Shown here in pieces: positions 12,791 through 24,745 of a DNA stretch of 64,000 nucleotides (position 1 is its first letter; the number at the start of each line of letters is the position of its first letter). The stretch lies in contig JARDYH010000003.1 of assembly GCA_029215795.1 (NCBI GenBank), positions 101,030,609 through 101,094,608 of the forward strand, written 5' to 3'. Source of the stretch: Anniella stebbinsi (taxonomy: Eukaryota > Chordata > Lepidosauria > Squamata > Anniellidae). A program made the position numbers and the translations under genes. The notes beneath the pieces are model-generated. The model had not been told where the DNA came from and searched no databases. It saw nothing but the letters and a program-made list of their open reading frames with translations.

Positions 12791-13499
12791 CCGCTGTGTT
12801 CATGTATTTCTGAACTTTGCAACTAAGTATCTGGTGCCTAAATTTGCTTCCCCCCCTCCTTCCTCCCAATCCCCTTTCCTTTGGGGTTATGTTTTTTAGA
12901 TTGTAAGCCTGTAGGAAGGGGCTGTCTTAAGTATTATTTTTGTAAGCTGCCTTGAGAGCCTTTTTTGGCTAAAGGGCAGCATAAAAATGCTATAATAAAC
13001 AAACATGAAAAAGATGGAAAATAGGATGTGCAGGAATGATTCCTGAAAATAGTGAAATCAAAAGAAAGGAGTAGACCCATCACAAAACAGTTAAACAAAG
13101 TACTGGAAACTTTTTGCCTGTCATCTGTGGTCCCCCAGCTCTGTACACAAAGCCACGTGTTCTTGTAGCGTTCCCCCCCCCCCCACACACACAACATTGC
13201 ACTTGCACCAGGCCCCATAAGCCCTCTTGATTCCTCTGTCCCAATTACAATGTAAATTGCAGGCATAGGGCAAAAAGTTAAAGCCCCTACACACTACTCT
13301 CAGGTCCTATGTGGCTACATTAGAGTAAAAATAAAAGAGAAAAAATAGCTACATCTTTAAAGTTTGATCCCTAGGGAATTTGGGCAGGGCAGGAGGAGAA
13401 GTGTGGAATGTGGGATGCACAAGTGGAAAAGCAGAAGGATCAGGGATTCACATCACCTTTCTGAAAACAGAAATGCAGCTCAGTGCTACCTGTTCTCCA

Positions 13500-13735
13500 T
13501 ATGGCTGTGTAATAGGTATGTCTTAGGCTGCAATACAATACACATTTTCTTGGGAATGAGCTGCATTTAATTCATTGGAACTTACCTATGAGGAAACATG
13601 CATAAGATTGACCCGCTAGTCTTTAAGTTCCCCAAGAGTTATGAAGCCTCACTTGGAAATAAGTTCCACTAAATTCAATGAAACTTACTCCCATGTAAGT
13701 CTGCATAGGATCTATGTTCTAGCTGTGCATCTCAA
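13500..13735. repeat. SINE-like interspersed repeat
   Basis: The segment contains AATAAGTTCCACTAAATTCA followed by ACTTACTCCCATGTAAGTCTG and GCATAGGATC. It also has an earlier inverse-like block with GGGAATGAGCTGCATTTAA. Such GTAAGTCCCA/GCATAGGAT blocks are common in reptile genomes. A similar fragment lies near 7,240. I cannot name the family with certainty. Confidence 0.45.
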
Positions 13736-15110
13736 AGGCATAATTTCCTTTGCTTAAAAAATGGATAGTGGTTTGTACTGAATTTATAATACGTGTATAG
13801 TTGTTATGTGAAAAAGAAAGAAAAACAAACAAGCCCACAAATGCTGTTAAAACACACAGTTTGCAATTAAATCCATAGCCTTCAGCCTATAGTTGCTGTA
13901 AATCTCCCACTGCACCCCATGCCCAGTCAAGAAAAACTGCCCTTCTTCTGCTAATGGTATTAAATATGTTAATTCTATCACCATCTTTGGTGAGTTGTGC
14001 TTAGATAATATCCTTTTAATATTAGCTAGATCTCAAAAAAGGTGCCCTGAACTGGCTCTTCAATACAGAAATGTGGTTTGCTGCTGCATTTCAACACACA
14101 AAGGATAGAGGAAGTGGAAACAGGCTAAGATACTTCTAACAGAAATGTTCAAACGGCTGTACCTGGTAGTTTTGTTTCTTCAAATAGCTTTTGTTTCTGA
14201 AAATCTATCATTACACATTATCCTGACTACTAGTTGCCCAGCTATTTGTGCTTCCCCCCTTTTTTTTACTTACCCCTCACTTCTCTGCAAGAAGAATCAT
14301 GTGTCTGCAGATGACTCTTGTGCAAAAAACCCACAAAAAACCCACAACCCAACAACCCACGGCTGTATCTGGCTGCAAGTCCCAAGTGGGTTCTCTCAAG
14401 CTAGCTGTGATGGACACACAGATACTGAGGAGGGAGGAAGAGCAAACGACCGGGGATGGGTGGGGGTGGGGGGGATAGTTGCCCAGTCAACATGTGGTTT
14501 AAACAGGTACAGCAGAAGCTGTGGGCGGTACGGGAGCCAGTCTAACCAGTTTTACCTCGTCTTTTTCCTCTTGCTGGGTTTTGTCAACGTACATATATGT
14601 GGTTTTGTTACAGAGTGGTTTGTTTGATATGCTGCTGTATTGATACTTTAGTAATAGTGGTTAAGCCATGACAGCTTGTATCAGGATGCACAGTCTTAAC
14701 GCCACTTCAGACATTATATTTTTAAGTGTGTTTCTAAGATTTAATGTATTTAGTCTTAGCATGCACCTAAAATTGTAATGTGTGAGTGACACAAGCATAT
14801 GTGCCTCATACAGATATACTAATCAGAAAGCCGGAGCACTTTAGGGCCAAACTAGCTACCGATCTCCACCAAGCAAGATGCAACGTTTTGAAAACTGTAT
14901 ATGGAGAGTGTCCTGGGCCTGAACAGTTGTCAGTACTATTATAAACTGTTATAAACTGTTTTAAACTGTTTTAAAGCAGTAGTGTAGATCCTGTCTAGAT
15001 GTGTCAGGGCAGACATCCCCATATCTTCCACATTGAACCATAAAGTAGGAGGGGCTGTTCTAGGCTTTACATGAAAAAGAGCTCAAGGGAAGCAAAACCT
15101 ACCCCTTCCC
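13736..15110. other. Unassigned intergenic sequence
   Basis: No supported gene. The open frame at 14,145-14,627 (160 codons) begins with a hydrophobic stretch that could mimic a signal peptide. It then runs into C-rich and GGTGGGG low-complexity sequence with no homology I can recognise, so I do not call it. Four tandem AAACTGTT-like units lie at about 14,940-14,975. Confidence 0.35.
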
Positions 15111-15117
15111 CTGCAGG

Positions 15118-17690
15118 TTTTTTTTTATTATTATTTTCCAATTTTTTAATTGTGAATTTGTGAACAAAACAAAAAACCATAAAGAAAATAAAGAAGAAAA
15201 TAAAATAAAACATATACTTCAAAAGCCTCAGTTTCAAATATCACAATTTCTAGGCAAGTAAAAAAGAGGAAGGAAAAAGGTAGCATAAATTGCACATAAA
15301 CATCCGTAAAAGCAGACCAAATGTCTGAGAAAATGTCCATTCGTAAATGACGCCTGTATGACACTCTTTCAAATGTTGCTAATGTTGTTAAATCTACAGT
15401 CCATTGCATTATAGAGAGTGTGATTTTATCTTTCCAATGTCGTAAAATAATTATTTTGGCAGTCAAAAGGGCACGAAAAATCAATTTCCGTTGACCGTGT
15501 GTTAGTTTCCAAGCAGCCAGTATGTAATTTAAAATGACATGTACATCTGAAAATATTAAAGAGCTTTCTAATACAAAATTTATGCAACTGATACCATATT
15601 TCATCAAATGTAAGACACCTTCGAATGTAAGATGCACCTAATTTCAGGGCCACCAACATGGAAAACGTTTTGCGTCGATTCTAAGATTCACCTTAATTTC
15701 AGCACCCCTTCTGCCCTTTCCTCCTCCCTCCTCACCTCCATTACCATTGCCCGTCCTCGCTGCCACTGCCGCTGCTCTGTGCTGCTGGCAGCGCTTGTCT
15801 CGACCTCCCAGTAATGAACAACTGTTCGGCCTCCCAGTAATGATGCCTTGCCAGGCCAAGGCGAGCGTTGCCAGCGGCACGGAGCAGTGGCAGCAGCAGC
15901 AAAGACGGGCGACAGCAATGGAGGTGAACAGGGAGTGGGAAGTAGGAAGGTTAGGGCCCCGCATGTCCCCCTCCCCCTCACAAGATCCCCTCCCCCCTCG
16001 CAAGTCTCCCCTCCCCACTTACCTTGATCGCTGCTGCCTTGGCCTGGGAAGGCTTCAGTACTGGGAAGGAGGCGGAGATCTCCCAAGATTTTGGACTCCT
16101 TCCCAGTACTGAAGCCTTCCCAGGCCGAGGCAGCAGTGATCAAGGTAAGTGGGGAGGGTGAGGGTTAGGGCCCTGCAAGTCCCCCCTCCCCCTTCACAAG
16201 TCCCCCCTCCCCCCTTACCTTGATCGCTGCTGCCATGGTCTGGGAAGGCTTCAAAACTGGGAAGGAGGCCGAGATCTCCCAAGATTTTGGACTCCTTCCC
16301 AGTACTGAAGCCTTCCCAGGCCGAGGCAGTGGAAGAAATCCGGCTATTGCAAGACGCCGTCGATTCTAAGATGCACCCCATTTTTACAGCCATAAATATG
16401 GGAGAAAAAGTGTCTCTTAGAATTGATGAAATATGGTAATTTCCTCCCAAAAGGCGGCAACTATTGGACATTTCCAGAACATATGAACAAAAGAAGCATT
16501 AGGTGTGTGACACTTCCAACAATTAGTTGATTTAGACAACTCTTTATTAAACAGATGCTGTGGTGTCCAGTATACCCAAAACAATAATTTTTGCTGGATA
16601 AGACGTAACCGGAGATCCATTGACATATCTGATACGGATGCCAAAACAATGGTCCATTGTTTCAATAAAATAGGACACCCCAATTCCCTATTCCATTCCT
16701 GCTGAAGCCCCATTGTATCATATTTATTCACTAATAATAAGAATTTATAAACATGAATTATGGGCCGATTTACCCGGTCAGCCTCAATCAATGCTTCCAC
16801 TAGCAAAGGAGATTCTGAAGCAGTGAATGCTGCTGGGCCAAATATAGATTCTAACAAATGTTGCAGTTGCAGATACTGCCATTCTGCTGTGGCCGGTTAT
16901 TTGAATTTATTGCACAGAGCTGAGAATGACAGGAACTCATCATCTGCACCCACCAATTGGTCCAGGGTAAAAACCATTCTATCTGTCCAAGTCCACCATG
17001 TAAACATTTTATTTTCTATTTTTAAATCTGGATTTCTCCATATGGTCAGTTTTGCATGAGAAAATGGATCAAACTGTAATTGGCGTGACATTATGTGCCA
17101 CACATCTCTAACTGCTAGGATTGTGGGTGGGGCTCTTTCCACTTTAATATGCTGAGAACCTAATGTGATCCATTTGGAAAGAGGCTCCAAACAGGATGAT
17201 TCCAAAACTGACGAAGGTGGAAAATCAAATCTAAGTGGAAAGGACCAAAATGTAGTGCAGGTGAGCAAGTAAGCCCGATGGTATATAACAAGGTCTGGAA
17301 AGCCACACCCACCCTTTTTAATTGAAAGTTGCATCCATTTCAGAGATGTTCTTGGTGGAGAGGAACCCCAGAAGAATTTATGGAACAAAGTATTAAGTTT
17401 TTTAAAATACTAAGGGGATTCCACGTATAACGTAAACAATTCAAGTTATAGTATTCATCTTAAGTGTATTAACCTTGTCCCATAAACTTAACTTTAAAGA
17501 TGCCTATCTATCAATATCTTGTGAAATATCATTAATCAACTTATTTAAATTTAACTTAATCATTTGACTTATGTCTCTGGGAATGATTATCCCAAATAAG
17601 TGATAGAATCAGGGCATGAGCGAAATTGCCAGTTGGCTAATACACTGGAATGTATATTATTTCCAGTCCAAAACAAAACAAAGAGAGGGG
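15118..17690 (-). mobile_element. L1-like LINE 3' end, interrupted by a MITE
   Basis: Minus-strand fragments encode the C-terminal part of an L1-clade ORF2. In element order these are: WGSSPPRTSLKWMQLSIKKG and GGCGFPDLVIYHRAY (17.39-16.90 kb), the zinc-knuckle-like CWKCHTPNASFVHMFWKCP segment (16.86-16.42 kb), and a terminal RKLIFRALLTAKIIILRHWK region (15.64-15.15 kb). A T-run at 15,118 is the poly(A) tail read backwards. The reading frame is broken in several places and split by the element at 15,594-16,436. Confidence 0.75.
15594..16436. mobile_element. TA-flanked MITE inserted in the L1
   Basis: The element starts CCATATTTCATCAA and ends with the reverse complement TTGATGAAATATGG. A TA dinucleotide lies on each side, as for Tc1/mariner-type insertion. 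Interrupted L1 coding sequence continues on both sides. Internally it holds a large hairpin (about 16,030-16,145; CCTTGATCGCTGCTGCC against its inverse) and a second partial copy of the same arm at about 16,216-16,330. The outer parts contain TCTAAGATGCACC in both orientations. Confidence 0.75.
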
Positions 17691-18776
17691 CCCTCACTGT
17701 ATGTGACAAAGGACCTATACTATGTGGACTCAATTTCCTAAATATATTTTTATTAAAGTTTTTACTAACTTGATAAAATATTTTTTTTCAATTGATGTAA
17801 TACAATTTTTACACCATTTTACAATTTTTACAATTGATGTAATACAGTATTGTACAACATTTTACAGACGGTAATTCTGGATTTCATACATTCCATTTCT
17901 GATTGTCTCTTCATCAGTGTTTGGTTGTATATATCAATACATATTGTTTATCTTAAAGAATATTTTCCACTTGGGAAGATCACTCTTATTATCTCAGGGG
18001 ACGATACTCTAAAGTAAACAATGAATAACACAATGAGTAAAACACGAGTAAGCCATTTATATCCAAGAAACTACCCTTAAAACTTGATGGTAAAGTTTTT
18101 ATTACCTTTCTAGATGGGAGTTATATTTTTTCTTGTGTAGTAATAAGTATTTTAGATTCTTAGCATCAACTGTAACCGATAATTTACAAAATTCAATATA
18201 ACTCCGTTCAATGATTTTTATACTATAAATAAATTAAATTAAAATAGAATAGATATATTAACCTGCCTCAGCAGCTTGCAAATATTAGTGTTCTCTTCAG
18301 TCCTGACCGAGGAAGGAGTGACAAACACTCAATGTAGCTATACCACTATATAACACCTTGCTCTAGCTCTCGGGGTTGAGTACAAAATTTTACCCATTTC
18401 AAAAATTCAGTTGGAAAGCCAAAATTATTCCCAGTAATAAAAATAAATTTCCCCTGCATTACTTCATGCATATCCAACTAGTTGGAGCTGAGGTGTTCAG
18501 CCTGTAACAGAAAATGAGTGGCATTGTTTGGCTTAGATGCTGAGTCTGCACTACTTCCCCACACGGGTATTAAGTCTCCAGCTTGCTTGGAAAAGAGGGA
18601 GGGGCTATAACAAGTGTTATTGTTTGCCTGAGCCATTCAGTGTTTGTCTACTCCACCTTCTCACACAGGTATTTAAGCCTCCAGCTTGCTGGAGGGTGAG
18701 AGTTCAAGGACTCTTGGAAATGGGCAGGAAGCTCCCAAACAGCTGCTAAATAGAAGAGTGGGTGTTTATTGAATTG
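17691..18776. other. AT-rich unassigned sequence
   Basis: AT-rich stretch without a recognisable gene; parts may be upstream L1 debris. A 20-bp block around ATTTTTACACCATTTTACAA is repeated at about 17,800-17,860. Confidence 0.35.
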
Positions 18777-18784
18777 TCACCAGC

Positions 18785-19104
18785 TAGGCTGACCATATGA
18801 AAAGGAGGACAGGGCTCATATAACTTTAACAGTTGTAGAGAAAAGGGAATTTCAACCAGTATCATTTGTATGCAATTAGTTCCTGGTGAAATTCCCTCTT
18901 CATCACAACAGTTAAATTTGCAGGGGCCCTGCCTTCTTTTGTATATGGTCACTCTAGTATAGTGCCTGCAACTTTAACTGTTGTGATGAAGAGGGAATTT
19001 CACCAGGAACTAATTGCATACAAATGATACTGGCTGAAATTCCTTTTTTTCTACAACTGTTAAAGTTATATGAGCCCTGTCCTCCTTTTCATATGGTCAG
19101 CTTA
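18785..19104. mobile_element. Foldback hAT-type MITE, copy 4
   Basis: Third 320-bp copy of the foldback family. It is flanked by TCACCAGC on both sides (18,777-18,784 and 19,105-19,112), a perfect 8-bp duplication. Its orientation is opposite to the copy at 178, as shown by the position of the CTCTAGTATAGTGCC centre. Confidence 0.85.
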
Positions 19105-20759
19105 TCACCAGCCTAAAGGGGAAATAGCATCTTACAATGGTTTGAGCCCAGTGTAGTAAAAAAACTTAAAAGAACTAGGAGCCTAGATAAACTAAAATTT
19201 AGTTATAGACATCCCAACTTAAGAGTTTAGCGTCTCATTTAGTTTTAACTATAGAGTGTAAATCTAGAAAGTGCACACTGAGCCAGGCTCAGCGATTCAG
19301 CCCCTTACATTTCCAGGAGAGCTCAGAATACATCAGCTCCTTCAACTTCTATCTATTGTCCCTCTATATCCACCCCATTGTCTATTCTCATCTTCCCTGA
19401 TTAGAAACCTTCATTTCCAGGGGACTTCTACACATTGGAAGCTAGTGCAGACCAGTAGTTTAGCCATACCTTTCCATTTTTATTTTATTTTAATGAGGCC
19501 TTTAAATCTAATTGGCTGCTGCAGCAGTTGGAGCAGGCTAGCTAGAGCTATCAGTATTGCAAAGGTGCCTAGCTTACTGAGCGTGAGGAGCCTCAGTGAC
19601 AAAGCATCTCAACCCCAGTAAGAAAGCATCCAGATAAAAAGAACTTAAGCACACACATAGAATAAGTACCCATGTGAGTTTAGCAACAAGGTGAGGAGGT
19701 CAGGGCAGTTTACCTTTCCCATCTTCTCCTAGTTTATTTTTTGTAAACCGCCCAGAGAGCTTCGGCTATGGGGCAGTATATAACTGTAATAAATAAATAA
19801 ATATCTTGGTTATTAAACTAAATTCAGTAATAACAATAAAAATAACAGCTATGCAGGTAGAAAGCCAGGGGGCATAAGGGGGGGTATGCACTGAGATATG
19901 ATTGTGTGCCTGTTGTACAGAAGTCGTTGGTGTGTGTCCTGTATAATGAGCTCCTGGTCCTCAGGTAACATGTTCATTCCCTTGAAAGCAAGCTTGCTGA
20001 CCTGCAGAACCAAAGGAGGGCAGAAGGCACATGGACCTGGGTGACAATTCCTATGTAGTCATGGAGAATGAAAGTCTTGAGAAAGGAGGACATTCCAAGG
20101 AAAAGGGAAATGATCACTTAGAAAGTGCACAGGTACAAATACTCTCTTGTATCGAAGATATACCTCTGGGGGCTTGTGGTAACAGGAGATTCAATCATTA
20201 GAAACATAAACAGCTGGTTTTGTGATGGGCATGTAGACCACATGGTAAATTGACTGCCTGGCATAAGGTTGTGGTAGCACATCTGATCTAGATAGCTTTC
20301 TAGATTGTGCTGGGATGGAGTTGGGGTTCATGGTGTATTTCAGCACCAATGACATGGTGACATGTAGCATGAGATCTTGGAAGCCGAATTTAAATTGCTA
20401 GACAGGAGGTTGAATACCAGGACCACGAAGGTAGATTTCTCTGAAATGCTACCTGTTCTGTGTGCAGGGCCAGCTAGATAGGTGAAGCTGAGGACTCTCA
20501 ATGAATGGATGAAATGATGGATGGAAGAGGGGTTCAGATCGGTTTGGCATTGGAAAATATTTTGGTATGAGAGGAACAGGCTCCAGTTGATCAAAAGTGG
20601 AATCAGACTGCTGGTGCTTAACCTTAAAAATATTGCAGAGCAACTTTTAAATTGAACCCTGGGGAGAAGCCAACAATAGCTGAGAAGCATCTGGTTCAGG
20701 TTCAATCATCCCTAGGGACTCAAGGTAAAAATGTTCCAATTGTCCATATGTAGAGTGGG
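19105..20759. other. Unassigned sequence with an L2-like tail
   Basis: Contains the detached L2-like 3' tail at about 19,740-19,800 and otherwise no recognised feature. The open frames at 19,271-19,621 and 20,705-20,340 have no family signature. The right part may be degraded upstream CR1 sequence. Confidence 0.35.
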
Positions 20760-22440
20760 GAGAAGGAAATAGGTAATAATTTATGGTGAAACATGAAGAC
20801 AGAGGAAAGAAATGGTTGTTCAACTACACAATGAGGATGGCAAATTGATAACAGATGATAAAGAAAATGCCTCATTTTTTGATCGGGTAATCTCCCTTGT
20901 GGACTGTGGAAATACTATGGACATAATATATCTTGACCAGCAAAGCTTTTGGCAAAGAACCCTTGACATTCTGATTGGCAAACTAGTTAAAAGTGGGCTA
21001 GATGGAACAGCTATTTGGTGGATCCACCATTGGCTACAGAATCAGACTCAAAGAGTGCTTATCAATGGTACCATCTCAAACTGGGGGAGGTAACGAGCGG
21101 ACCAGTGTTCTTCAACATTTTTATTAATGATTTAGATGAAGAGGTGCCAGGACTGCTTATCAAATTTGCAGACGACACAAAATTGGGTGGGATAGTGAAT
21201 ACCCTGGAACACAGAAACAAACTTCAAAGTGATCTTGATAGGCTTGAGTGCTGGGCTGAAAACAACAGAATGAAATTTAATAGGGATAAATGCCAAGTTC
21301 TACACCTAGGAAAAATAAACCAAATGCACAGTTACAAGATGGGGGATACTTGGCTCAGCAATACTACAAGCGAGAAGGATCTTGGAATTGTTGTAGATCA
21401 CAAGCTGAATATGAGGTTACAGTGTGATGTGGCTGCAATAAAAGCAAATGCTATTTTGGGCTGCATTAATAGAAGTATAGCTTCCAAGTTGGGTGAGGTA
21501 TTGGCTAAGGCTGCACAAGCTTCAGGCTTCAGATTTGAAGTTCTGCCGGTGTGTTCAGCTGCTGCTGGTGCAATCGCCTCCTTCCCGGCAAGATCGTCAG
21601 TGTCCCCGTCCCCATGAGATTGTCAGGGACAGGAATGCCAGTGATCTTGTGGGGACACTGGCAATCTTGCCAGGAAGGTGGCAGTTACATGGGGAGGCAG
21701 CAGTAGTGGTGGGGGAGGCGGTGATTGTACCGAGGAGTGGCCAATGGTGGCAGTGAGGACAGGTATGCCTTCTGTTCCTGGGCCCTGGTAAGTCCAACCC
21801 TCCCAGGCACAGCATGCTTGGAGTTGTAGACTGTACAGGGGCCTAAAGCTGTGACAGGAAATGGCAGAACCACCAGAAAATGGCCTCTGTGATTCAAACT
21901 TCAAATCCAAAGTCCAAAGTTTGAACAGCCCTACTACTGGTTCCCCTGTATTTGGCACTGGTTAGGTCTCATCTTGAGTACTGCATCCAGTTCTGGGTAC
22001 CACACTTCAAGGATGCCGACCACCTGGAGGGGGTTCAGAGGAGGGCAACGAGGATGATCAGGGGTCTGGAAACAAAGTCCTATGAGAAGAGACTGAAAGA
22101 ACTATGCATGTTTAGCCTTGAGAAGATTGCGGGGAGACATGATAGCACTCTTCAAATACTTGAAAGGTTGTCACACAGAGGAGGGCCAGGATCTCTTCTT
22201 GATCAACCCAGAGTGCAGGACATGGAATAATGGGCTGAAGTTACAGGAAGCCAGATTCCATCTGGACATCAAGAAAAACTTCCTGACTGTTAGAGCACTA
22301 TGAGAATGGAACCAATTAGCTAGGGAGGTGGTGGGCTCTCCAATACTAGAGGCATTCAGGATGCAGTTGGACAGACATGCTTTATGGTGGATCCCTGAAT
22401 TGAGCAGGGTGTTGGACTCAATGACCTTATAGGCCCCTAG
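20760..22440 (+). mobile_element. CR1 LINE, 3' half, with an hAT insertion
   Basis: Plus-strand frames 20,812-21,093 and 21,015-21,617 carry a degraded CR1 reverse transcriptase. The catalytic box reads FADDTKLGG and is followed by [19 protein letters not shown] and, beyond the insertion, [12 protein letters not shown] and [20 protein letters not shown]. These are hallmark CR1 C-terminal blocks. A frame change occurs at about 21,090. The copy ends in the GTTGGACTCAATGACCTTAT region just before the canonical 3' repeat. Confidence 0.85.
21506..21933. mobile_element. hAT-type non-autonomous element inside CR1
   Basis: The CR1 coding sequence is interrupted between LGEV and the LEYC block. The insert begins AAGGCTGCACAAGC and ends GTTTGAACAGCCCT, similar to the TAGGGCTGTGCAC ends of the element at 8,474. 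Flanks GGTATTGG and ACTACTGG could be an eroded 8-bp duplication. The CR1 sequence at 45,800 shows the uninterrupted arrangement. Confidence 0.65.
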
Positions 22441-22779
22441 AAGTAAGCACTATTGGACCCTCCTTCACACAAGGTCACAGAGCAATCCCATACAGTGACA
22501 CAAATAGAGTTGGTCCTCAGCCAGATGGTGGATGGGTAGATGGCTGGGCAGCAGGTTCCGCCATGGCTATATTGTCACTGATGATGGCAGGGAGCTGGGT
22601 GGGGAAGAACTCTTCATTCATGGCACTGATTTGTGAGCATCAGCACCTCATTCAGGGGCAGTGAGGGCAGCAAAAAAGCAATACTTTGCTGCCACTATCA
22701 AATCATCAATCTGCTGCCAATTGTAGCTTTTCAGAGTTGTCCGGGGGCTATTACATGCTGGCCCCAAGGATGTGGTACA

Positions 22780-24712
22780 ACCATCTGAGGCCCACTGTAC
22801 TGAATTTGCTAGGCACTTCCAGAATAAAATCTTGGGCATCCACCAGGACTTAGACTCCAGTGTTATAGCAGGTGAATCTAGGGAGGTGTCCAGAGCACAG
22901 GCTTGTCCTGTTTTCTTGGATGAGTTTCAGTTGATACAGCTCGAGGATGTTGACAAGGTGCTTGGACAGGTTCATGCAACCACCTCTGTATTGGATCCTT
23001 TCCCCTCTTGGCTAATAAAAGCTAGCAGGGATGGAACAGCCGGCTGGGCCAGGGAAGTGATTAATCCCTCTCTACAAGAGGGAGTGGTCCCAGGGCATTT
23101 GAAGGAGGTGGTAGTGAGACCACTCCTGAAGAAATCTTCCCTAGACCCTTAAAATCTTAATAACTATAGACCGGTGGCAAATGTTCCATTCCTGGGCAAG
23201 GTTCTTGAGCGAGTGGTTGTGAGCCAGCTCCAGACACTCTTGGATGAGACTGATTATCTGGATCCATTTCAGTCCAGCTTCAGGCCTGGTTTTGGCACGG
23301 AAACAGCCTTGGCCGCCCTGTATGATGACCCATGTTGGGAGAAAGACAGGAGGAGTGTGACTCTGTTGATTCTACTTCATCTTTCAGCGGCTTTCAATAC
23401 CATCGACTATGGTATCCTTCTGGGATGACTGGCTGAGTTGGGAGTGGGAGGCACTGCATTGCAGTGGTTCCACTCCTACTTGGTGGGGTGGCTCCAGAAG
23501 GTGGTGCTTGGGGGACATTGCTCGGCCCTGTGGATTCTCCAGTATGGGGTTCCGCAGGGGTCAGTTTTGTCCGCCATGCTGTTCAACATCTACATGAAAC
23601 CGTTGGGTGCGGTCATCCGAAGTTTTGGAGTGTGTTGTCATCAGTATGCTGATGACACACAACTCTATTTCTCCTTTTCATCTTCAGCAGGTGAGGCTGT
23701 GGATGTGCTGAACTGCGACAATGGACTGGATGACATTGTCCTGGCTGCGACAATGGACTGGATGAGGGCTAATAAACTGAAACTCAATCCAGACAAGACT
23801 GAGATGCTGTTAGTGGGTGGTTCTGCTGACCAGATGGAGGGTCGTCAACCTGTTCTGGATGGGGTTGCTCTCCCTCTGGAGTCGGTTCATAGCTTGGGGG
23901 TTCTCCTAGAACCATCTCTGTCACTTGAGGCTCAGGTGGCCTTGGTGGCATGGAGTACCTTCTACCAACTTCTGTTGGTGGCCCAGCTATGCCACTATCT
24001 GGACAGGGATAACCTGGCTTCAGTAGTCTACGCTCTGGTAATCTCTAAATTGGATTACTGCAATGCGCTCTACGTGGGGCTGCCTTTGAAGACGGTTCAA
24101 AAGCTGCAGCTTGTGCAAAATGCAGCAGCCAGATTGATATCAGGAACCAGAAGGTTTGAGCATATAAGACCTACTCTTGCCTGCTTGCATTGGCTGCCTA
24201 TACATTTCTGAGCCTGATTCAAGGTGCTGGTTCTAACCTATAAAGCCTTACATGGCTTGGGACCACAATACCTGATGGAATACCTCTCCCGACACGAACC
24301 TACCTGTACACTACGATCCACATCTAAGGTCCTCCTCTGGTTGCCTACTCCAAGGGAAGCATGGAGGGTGGCAACAAGGGAGAGGGCCTTTTCAGTGTTG
24401 GCCCCCCAATTATGGAATGATCTCCCCGACGAGGCTCACCTGGCGCCAACATTGTTATCTGTTTGGCGCCAGGTCAAGACTTTCCTCTTCTCCCTAGGCA
24501 TTTAACAGCATATGATGAGGGGTTTGTGTTGTTACTGTTGTTCTTGTGCTTTGGCCCAGAATTGTTGTTTTTAAATGATATTGTAATTATAACGTGTTTT
24601 TATGCTTTTTATGGTTTTAAATTTTGTATATCAGTGTTTTTAATGTTCAATGTTTTTAATTTTTTTTAAACTGCCCAGAGAGCTTCGGCTATGGGGCGGT
24701 ATATAAATGGAA

Positions 24713-24743
<31 letters not shown>

Positions 24744-24745
24744 GT
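22780..24745 (+). mobile_element. L2-like LINE, best preserved copy in the window
   Basis: Successive plus-strand frames (22,772-23,152; 23,174-23,428; 23,438-24,211; 24,224-24,505) cover the linker, the reverse transcriptase and the C-terminal region. Signatures include RPGFGTETALAAL, LSAAFNTIDYGILL, YGVPQGSVLSAMLFNIYMKP, YADDTQLYFSF, KLDYCNALYVGLP, CLHWLPIHF and LWNDLPDEA. The element ends with CCCAGAGAGCTTCGGCTATG and an (AAAT)n tail at 24,745. In-frame stops and frame changes make it inactive. Confidence 0.9.

Noticed and set aside
14145..14627. 160-codon plus-strand ORF with a hydrophobic start, possible secreted protein
   Set aside because: It runs through C-rich and G-rich low-complexity sequence, has no domain, and sits in a repeat-rich intergenic region; no splice or promoter support.
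15688..16143. ORFs of 120-150 codons on both strands
   Set aside because: They are inside the hairpin of the TA-flanked MITE; mirror-image frames on opposite strands follow from its inverted repeat.
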